Assembly: GCA_963556495.2 (NCBI GenBank)
Contig: OY747713.1
Span: forward strand, 28,916,961-28,980,960
Length of the DNA: 64,000 bases
Origin: Valencia hispanica
Taxonomy: Eukaryota; Chordata; Actinopteri; Cyprinodontiformes; Valenciidae
Reading direction: 5' to 3'
Under the pieces are notes generated by a model, which saw only the letters and a list, made by a program, of their open reading frames with translations, ran no database searches and was not told where the DNA came from. This document shows positions 58,091 to 64,000 of this stretch, one piece after another. The first letter of the stretch is position 1, and each line of letters begins with the position of its first letter. Position numbers and translations under genes: made by a program.

Positions 58091-61033
58091 ATGATGCGTA
58101 ACCATGGCAACAATGTGGGTTACAGCCGGGAGCAGCTGATTAACATTGCAAAAGCTGAAATAATACCTCAACTGAAGCCATAAATCCCTGATGAGTTGAT
58201 AAGGAGGAGACGTGGATGCAGAGCAGGAGCGAAAAGGAGACAGAGAAAGAGGAAGTTCAAGCCATCTCTTCCATCAATCATAATGGGCAACGTAAGATCA
58301 CTGGCTAACAAGATGGATGAACTCCAAGCCCTTACAAGGACTCAGCCAGAGTACCGGGAATGCAGTGTTATGCGTTTTACTGAGACGTGGCTGCTGGATC
58401 ATATCCCCGACTCCAACGTCTCTCTGCCAGGCTTCCTGACTGTACGAGCAGACAGAGATCTGAAGACGAGCAGAAAAAGAAAAGGTGGTGGAGTAGCAGT
58501 GATCGTCAACAACAAATGGTGTCATCCAGGACATGTAACTGTGAAGTGTTGTCTCTGCAGCCCAGATGTCGAACTCTTGGCAGTAGGTTTTCGTCCATAT
58601 TATTTACCAAGAGTGTTCACCAGTGTAATTTTGGCAGTTGTTAACATTCCACCTTCAGCCGTTGCCGAGAATGCATGTGATGTCATCAGTTCCGTTGTTG
58701 CTAAGCTACAGACACAGCACAACAATGCATTTGTGGCAATATCTGTTGATTTCATTCATGCCTCGCTCTCTACTACACTTCCAACATTTCAACAGCTTGT
58801 CAGCTGCTCTACAAGAGAAAACAGGACCTTGGATTTGTTTTATGCAAATGTAAAGGATGCATACACGTCCAAACCAAGACCTCCTCTGGGACAATCAGAT
58901 CACAACCTTGTTTTTCTCTGTTCAGAATATAAACCACTTGTTCAGAGGCAACCTGTTACAAAGAAAATTGTGAGAAAACGGTCACAGGAAGCTGAAGAAG
59001 CCCTGCAGGATTGTTTTGCAACCACAGACTGGATGACTCTTTGCCAAGAACATGGAGAGGACATCAATGCCATGACTGAGTATGTGACTGACTATATAAA
59101 CTTCTGTGTGGACAACATCATCCCCACCAGAGCAGTGAGATGCTTCCCTAATAACAAACCCTTGATCACCAGTGACCTGAAGGAACTGCTAAAGAAGAAA
59201 AAAGGAGCCTTCAGGGAGGGAGACAGGGAATTACTGAGGAGTATACAGAAGCAACTTAAGGTCAAGATCAGAGACAGCAAGGAGGCATACAGGAAGAAGC
59301 TGGAGAACAAACTACAGAGGAACAATATCAGAGATGTCTGGTCAGGAATGAGAAAGATCACAGGCTTTAAGGACAGGACGGATTGGATAGATGGAAGTCT
59401 GGACAGAGCCAATGAACTGAACATATTCTTCAACAGGTTCAGTTCAGGAACTAGCTTAGCATCCTCATCTCCTGTTCCCAGCCAAACAGACATCCCACTC
59501 TCCTCTGACCAACAGCTTTCCTGTTACACCTCGGATGTTTTATCCTTCACTTCAGCTATGGACTCTTCTGCTTCCACAAGTTTGACTTCAACCAAGTCAG
59601 GAAATGCTGCTACCCCCTTTGCCTCCCCCTCCCACTTGTCTGTCTCCAAAAGTCAGGTGAAGAGGCAGCTGGAGAAACTGAACCGGAACAAGGCTGCAGG
59701 TCCAGATGGTGTCAGCCCCAGAGTCCTGAAGGCCTGTGCTGGGCAGCTCTGTGGGATTCTGCAGCACCTCTTCAACCTTAGCCTAACTCAGGAGAAGGTT
59801 CCAGTGTTGTGGAAGACATCCTGCCTTGTTCCAGTACCCAACAGAACTCACCCATCAGTCATCAATGACTATAGACCTGTTGCCCTGACATCCCACATCA
59901 TGAAGGTCCTAGAGAGACTCCTGTTGGCACCCCTGAGTAAGCAAACAAAAACGTATCAGGACCCACTGCAGTTTGCTTATTGCTGTGGAGTTGGAGTTGA
60001 AGATGCCATCATCCACCTGCTTCAACCAACCCACTGCCATCTGGACAAAGCAGGCAGCACTGTGAGGATCATGTTCTTTGATTTCTCCAGTGCATTTAAC
60101 ACAATTCAGCCTGATTTACTTTGTCAGAAACTCTTGAAGACACAGGTGGAGCCCTCAACAATAGCCTAGATCAATGACTACCTGACAAACAGACCACAAT
60201 TTGTGAGACTGAAGAATTGTGTGTCAAACCAGGTGGTCAGCAGCACAGGAGCACCACAGGGGACCGTACTCTCACCATGCCTTTTCACTCTGTACACCTC
60301 AGACTTCCAGTACAAATCAGAGACCTGTCATCTGCAGAAATACTCAGATGACTCTGCAATTGTTGGGTGTATCAGAGATGGACAAGAAGCTGAATACAGA
60401 GAGCTGGTGGACCGCTTTGTGACATGGTGTGGAAACAATCGTCTCACCTTGAATGTGAATAAAACAAAGGAGATGATTGTAGATTTCAGAAGAAACAGGG
60501 ATAAGTCAAACACTGTTTCCATCATGGGAGAAGTGGAGGTGGTTGAGGAGTATAAATACCTCGGAGTTCACCTTGACAACAGACTGGAATGGAGACTGAA
60601 CAGTGAAGCCGTCTACAAGAAGGGACAGAGCAGAATGTACTTCTTGAGGAAGCTTAGGTCCTTCAAGGTTTGCAGCAAGATGCTGCAGATCTTCTACAAG
60701 TCTGTTGTGGAGAGTGTAATCTCTTCAGCCATCATCTGTTGGGGTAGCAGCGTCAGAGCCAGGGACTTAAAAAGGCTCAACAACCTGATAAATAAGGCTG
60801 GTTCTGTTCTGGGGACGACTGTGGAACATCTGGAGATGATAATGCAAAGAAGGATTCTTAATAAAATCAAAAAAATTATGGACAACCCTGAGCATCCTCT
60901 TCATGAGACTATCATACAACAACAGAGCGTCTTCAGGGGAAGGCTTCTTCAGTTTTGCTGCAATACAGACTGCTACAGGAAATCATTCCTGCCCACAGCC
61001 ATCATCATCTATAACAACTCCTTAAAGAATTAA
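58091..61033 (+). pseudogene. Rex1 endonuclease/reverse-transcriptase polyprotein with two stop codons
   Basis: One 980-codon frame without frameshift, broken only by TAA at 58181-58183 and TAG at 60167-60169. It opens MMRNHGNNVGYSREQLINIA, then a basic RRRRGCRAGAKRR stretch. The APE-type endonuclease follows: NVRSLANKMDEL, TETWL, GGGVAVIVNN, and SVDFIHASL where the family has GDFN (the Asp codon at 58748 stays, Gly and Asn are lost), then SDHNLV. RT motifs are KAAGPDGVSP, FDFSSAFNTI (motif A), GAPQGTVLSP (motif B) and YSDD (Asp codons 60347 and 60350), then the C-terminal YKYLGVHLDN and LPTAIIIYNNS. The RT catalytic Asp residues are intact. The TAG falls just before INDYLTNRP, where relatives have Trp. 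Confidence 0.93.
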
Positions 61034-61073
61034 TTATATGAGCTATACCAACAGTTAATTTCCCTCTGGGATC

Positions 61074-61079
61074 AATAAA
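61074..61079 (+). other. Polyadenylation signal of Rex1, in gabbr2 sense orientation
   Basis: AATAAA in the Rex1 3' UTR. Because the element lies in the sense orientation, this could act as a premature poly(A) signal for the host pre-mRNA. No measurement is available from sequence. Confidence 0.55.
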
Positions 61080-61256
61080 GTATTTTTGAATTGAATTTGA
61101 ATTTTGAATGAAATTCTAACAGTTTGCATGCTTTACAGACTGGAAGGTCAAAGTGCCACAATCCAGGGAATAGAAAAACTGTTAAATATTCATATTTGAT
61201 CATAATAAAAAAAGAAAGATGCATGCGTTAAATAAACTAAATAAATGAAGGTACGG

Positions 61257-61512
61257 TAATTTTTTTGTATTTATATAGCACATTTAAAAATAACAAAGCT
61301 GATCAAAGGGCTTTACAAGAAAAATAAAAACAAGCAGTGAATATCGAAAATCCCTAGATTAGCTAAAATAAATTAAAACAAAGTAACGCAAAAACAAAAA
61401 AAGTCTAAAAAACAGCTAAACAAGTAAACATCACAATACAAAAGACCAAAGGGAATCAAATGGAATTTTAATTAAGAGCCAATGTGAATAAGTGAGATTT
61501 TAGATACACAGT
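61257..61512 (-). mobile_element. LINE 3' end fragment (L2-like tail)
   Basis: TTTGTATTTATATAGCACAT, CTGATCAAAGGGCTTTACAA, then AGAGCCAATGTGAATAAGTG resemble the reverse complement of another teleost LINE 3' UTR. It is distinct from the three L2 copies with CCTTGCC tails. No coding sequence remains. Confidence 0.5.
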
Positions 61513-62449
61513 GAGAATATTAAGAAATAAATGAATTAAATAATTTAATATTTTTTATCTTAATACATATATCATTAATTCAAATTAAGCTAAACATTTT
61601 ATGAATGGAATATTAAATGTACTAATATCATTATTTGTCATGTGCTGCAGCACAATTTCTTTTTCTGTTAGCCTGAGCCAACATTAAATTCACTAAACTA
61701 GGATTGGTGGATGAGATGAGTCTACAGTTGAGTTGCTGTGCAGGTTAGTCAGTCAGATGTTAAGATTTATATAGTAAGCTGTAGTGAATGTTTAACTTAT
61801 TCCATGATGTATTGTTAGGAAATATATTACAGAAATAATTTGAATTACTTTGATACAAATTAAAAAAATTACAGATTTCCACTTTTAATTACCAAATTGT
61901 GCATTTAATAAATTAGAGGCATTTAAAGATATAGATACATTTATTTGATTTACAGAGTTCAAATTGTATTTATTTTAAGTTAAATATATTATTAATCCTT
62001 TTGAATATGTTTTTAAGTTGTCGTGGTTTATACTACTAATTTTGTCATAATTATCAGCCTTACAATACAGGCAGTGTGCCAGTGTAACATCTCCAATAAG
62101 CGGCTTCAACCAGCCTTTTAATTCAGGGTTCGATTCCCACTCCTGTCTCTATTTCTGAGAATCCACTTTAGACTGAGACATGATTACTGTTTAACGTCTG
62201 TCACAGAGAGGCGTATACAGTGTGCAGTAGTTTTTTTTAAAAAAGTTAGACAAATACATTTTTAAATTTACATGTCACCCTTAATAAGCGTGATTAGGAT
62301 TAGCCAGAGGCTGCTTTGCACATGCGCAATTCATTAGCATTCTGGACTCAGTGGGATAAATATCTGCTCAGGGACGGGAGAGGAGTCCACAGCAGCACCG
62401 CTGCTTGGTGAGAAGAGTAACAAGGATACATGGGGTTACCATCCAGTCT
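61513..62449. other. Intron 1, no recognised feature
   Basis: A B-box-like GGGTTCGATTCCC occurs at about 62128, but no matching tRNA or SINE head was found. Otherwise nothing is supported. Confidence 0.4.
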
Positions 62450-63086
62450 GCATCATAGTACAGCAAGGGACATGAGCATCACCAAACTTCACAAATCTTT
62501 TCATAAAAACCCCCCCACAAAAAACCCACAGAATATACCGACATGGGCAAAAAGGCGTCTGTTATAGTTATAAACATCAGTATCTGTAAATCTTTGGTTT
62601 ATTGCCCCGCCCTAGTCTGGTCTCCTGGCGCAGAAAATCGTTTCTGGTGTCTACGGCGAGTAGAGATGGCAGCCTGGCGTGCAGAGACCGGTGATGAGGA
62701 GGGAGAACAGCAGGAGTTGTAGAGGACAACGATGAGCAGAGGGACTGATATTGTGGTTGAGGCAGAGGTGGTTGACTAAGTTCTTCAGCGATGACAGCCT
62801 GCTGAATCCACTCCCCCAGCTTCTAAAGTACAATCTATCCAGAGACTCAAGGAGGATCTTGTGTTTCAGTACGAAGTCCTTTAATTTCTGAGTAGCATCC
62901 GCTCCCATGGAGTATAGGGCGTTTTAACTGTCCACCAAAATCATAAACCTTTCTTGGACTTCTTCCATAAGAAACCGCGCTACTGGGTCCAGCTGGGTGG
63001 ATTCTTCTGCCATGGTTCGTTTAATATCTAGTAATACAGGATGAGAAAAGAAAGGTTTAATGAGTAAAATATATATGGAACTTACA
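62450..63086 (-). pseudogene. Broken minus-strand coding region with apparent 58-bp intron, family unknown
   Basis: An ATG at 63013 in strong context (ACCATGG) starts MAEESTQLDPVARFLMEEVQ, stopped by TAA at 62924-62926. The same frame continues open to 62651 (ADATQKLKDFVLKHKILLES, then LDRLYF). After a frameshift near 62820, another frame reads a proline-rich segment (EELSQPPLPQPQYQ). Upstream, GTAAGT (63085-63080) and a pyrimidine-rich tract ending CTAG (acceptor before 63027) look like a 58-bp intron. The helical, charged start and Pro-rich end are not a family I recognise. It may be a gag-like or accessory ORF of a mobile element, or a pseudogene of a small host gene. Confidence 0.45.
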
Positions 63087-64000
63087 TTGCTAGGAGATAC
63101 AAAAATGATGGGAAGTTTGATAGAAAATCCACAGAGGTGTGACTGAAAGACGACTGCCTTAATACTGAGAAGGGAGTGATAAGGTGACAGGGAAAACCAG
63201 AGAAAGCAATCTGAAGGTAAGTGGAAACACCTGGGAAAGGGAAATCAGGGAGCAATTAAGATATGTGAGGCAGAAAGGAAGGTTAGAAAACTGGTCGGCT
63301 GAGGAAAGGTGAAAAATATAAACAAAGTAAAGACACAGGGAGGAAAAGACAGAAAAGAACATAACAACTAACATAAGAAAATGTAAACACAAGCACAAAG
63401 AAGAAGAATCCACAAAAAATAAATTAAAATAACGTAAGAGCACTGAAAAACTTTAACCGTAAGGAATTAACCAAAACCAAACCAAAACAACCCTGTACTG
63501 TGATACATACAAACGCAACCAACTTTTGTTAAAAAAGTAATCACCCCAAGTAAGTGGTTATCAGAGGTTGGTAATGTCCCTAAATGCGTGCACACAGTGA
63601 GCTTTTTTATGTTTGATTCACTACCTGTTTTTCTTTCCATTCTCAGTAATGCCTTTTAAACTTCTTTTACAATAATAATTAGACATAATTTGACTGTAAC
63701 CTTGCCGTTTGATTAAAAGCTTGTTAAGCCTGCCTGAAATGAAATATTTTGGCTGAGAATTGTGCATTCAAGCACCATGAAGACTTATTAATATGTTGAA
63801 AATTGCAGCATTTTTGTTGTTGTTTAATAACATACCATTTCAAATACTTAATAGTTTTACTCCACTAACATTTCTATAAAAAGGAGGCATTTTTGTAGTT
63901 TCAGGGTTAAAAACCGAATTACCTTGTCTGAAGTACTTTGTATTAATGGAAATCTTTGTTAATAAGTGTTGTCTGATTATTTATTATTAAGTAGATGTAT
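63087..64000. other. Intron 1, no recognised feature
   Basis: A/G-rich sequence at 63100-63480 gives a hydrophobic-looking antisense frame that is only compositional. gabbr2 intron 1 continues past the window end. Confidence 0.4.

Larger units (their letters stand above)
57960..61108 (+). mobile_element. Rex1 LINE, nearly full length
   Basis: A plus-strand Rex1 (Rex1/Babar clade). The coding frame spans 58091-61033, and the 3' UTR is short, ending in AATAAAG and an AATTGAATTTGAATTTTGAA tail (about 61082-61108). TTCTCCAGTGCATTTAACAC (60083-60102) is the conserved Rex1 RT site commonly targeted in fish surveys. The 5' boundary is approximate. It has the same orientation as gabbr2. Confidence 0.88.

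Noticed and set aside
62080..62160. Possible tRNA gene (B-box-like GGGTTCGATTCCC)
   Set aside because: No A box, cloverleaf or acceptor stem could be built around it.

Overview
The window is non-coding-rich vertebrate DNA from a ray-finned fish, most likely a percomorph-type teleost. It carries Rex1 and Rex3 LINEs, L2-type LINEs with the teleost 3' tail, several Tc1 families including a Sleeping Beauty/salmonid-like one, hAT and PIF/Harbinger non-autonomous elements, tRNA-derived SINEs and long CA/TA/CTAT microsatellites. I cannot name the species.

Only one host gene is visible. Bases 2090-2404 (+) encode the first coding exon of a GABA-B receptor subunit, best matched to subunit 2 (gabbr2): a signal peptide followed by the first part of the Venus-flytrap ligand-binding lobe, ending in a phase-0 GT donor. 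No second exon is visible, so bases 2405-64000 are interpreted as part of a first intron of more than 61 kb. Upstream, the leader holds several small upstream ORFs. An ancient ~452-bp tandem duplication at 25-745 carries two full matches to the 17-position core of the RE1/NRSE element, the site of the neuronal-gene repressor REST. This is the most interesting regulatory signal in the window.

The intron is a stratified graveyard of mobile elements. The oldest visible layer is one Tc1 family, with at least eight degraded copies near 6.7, 9.6, 16.8, 17.7, 28.0, 32.0, 41.5 and 50.9 kb. Many later insertions landed inside these copies: L2 at 10.4 kb, a TTAA-flanked ~0.55-kb MITE at 17.0 kb, a hAT-like element at 17.8-21.2 kb that itself contains a second Tc1 (DD34E) pseudogene, and at 32.0-33.6 kb a hAT MITE that contains a 780-bp PIF/Harbinger-like element with a MADF-domain remnant. 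A different Tc1 at 52.9-56.4 kb is split by two hAT elements. At 42.2-44.3 kb a hAT element lies inside another. Target-site duplications readable in the sequence establish several of these events.

The right end holds a nearly full-length Rex1 retrotransposon in the sense orientation (57.96-61.1 kb), whose single 980-codon frame is interrupted only by two stop codons. It also holds a minus-strand, apparently spliced, broken coding region of unknown family near 62.4-63.1 kb. Stretches listed as 'no recognised feature' were read and nothing could be supported there. Conserved non-coding enhancers may exist in them but cannot be recognised without alignment. Family assignments rest on recognised motifs and recalled family sequences, not on database searches.
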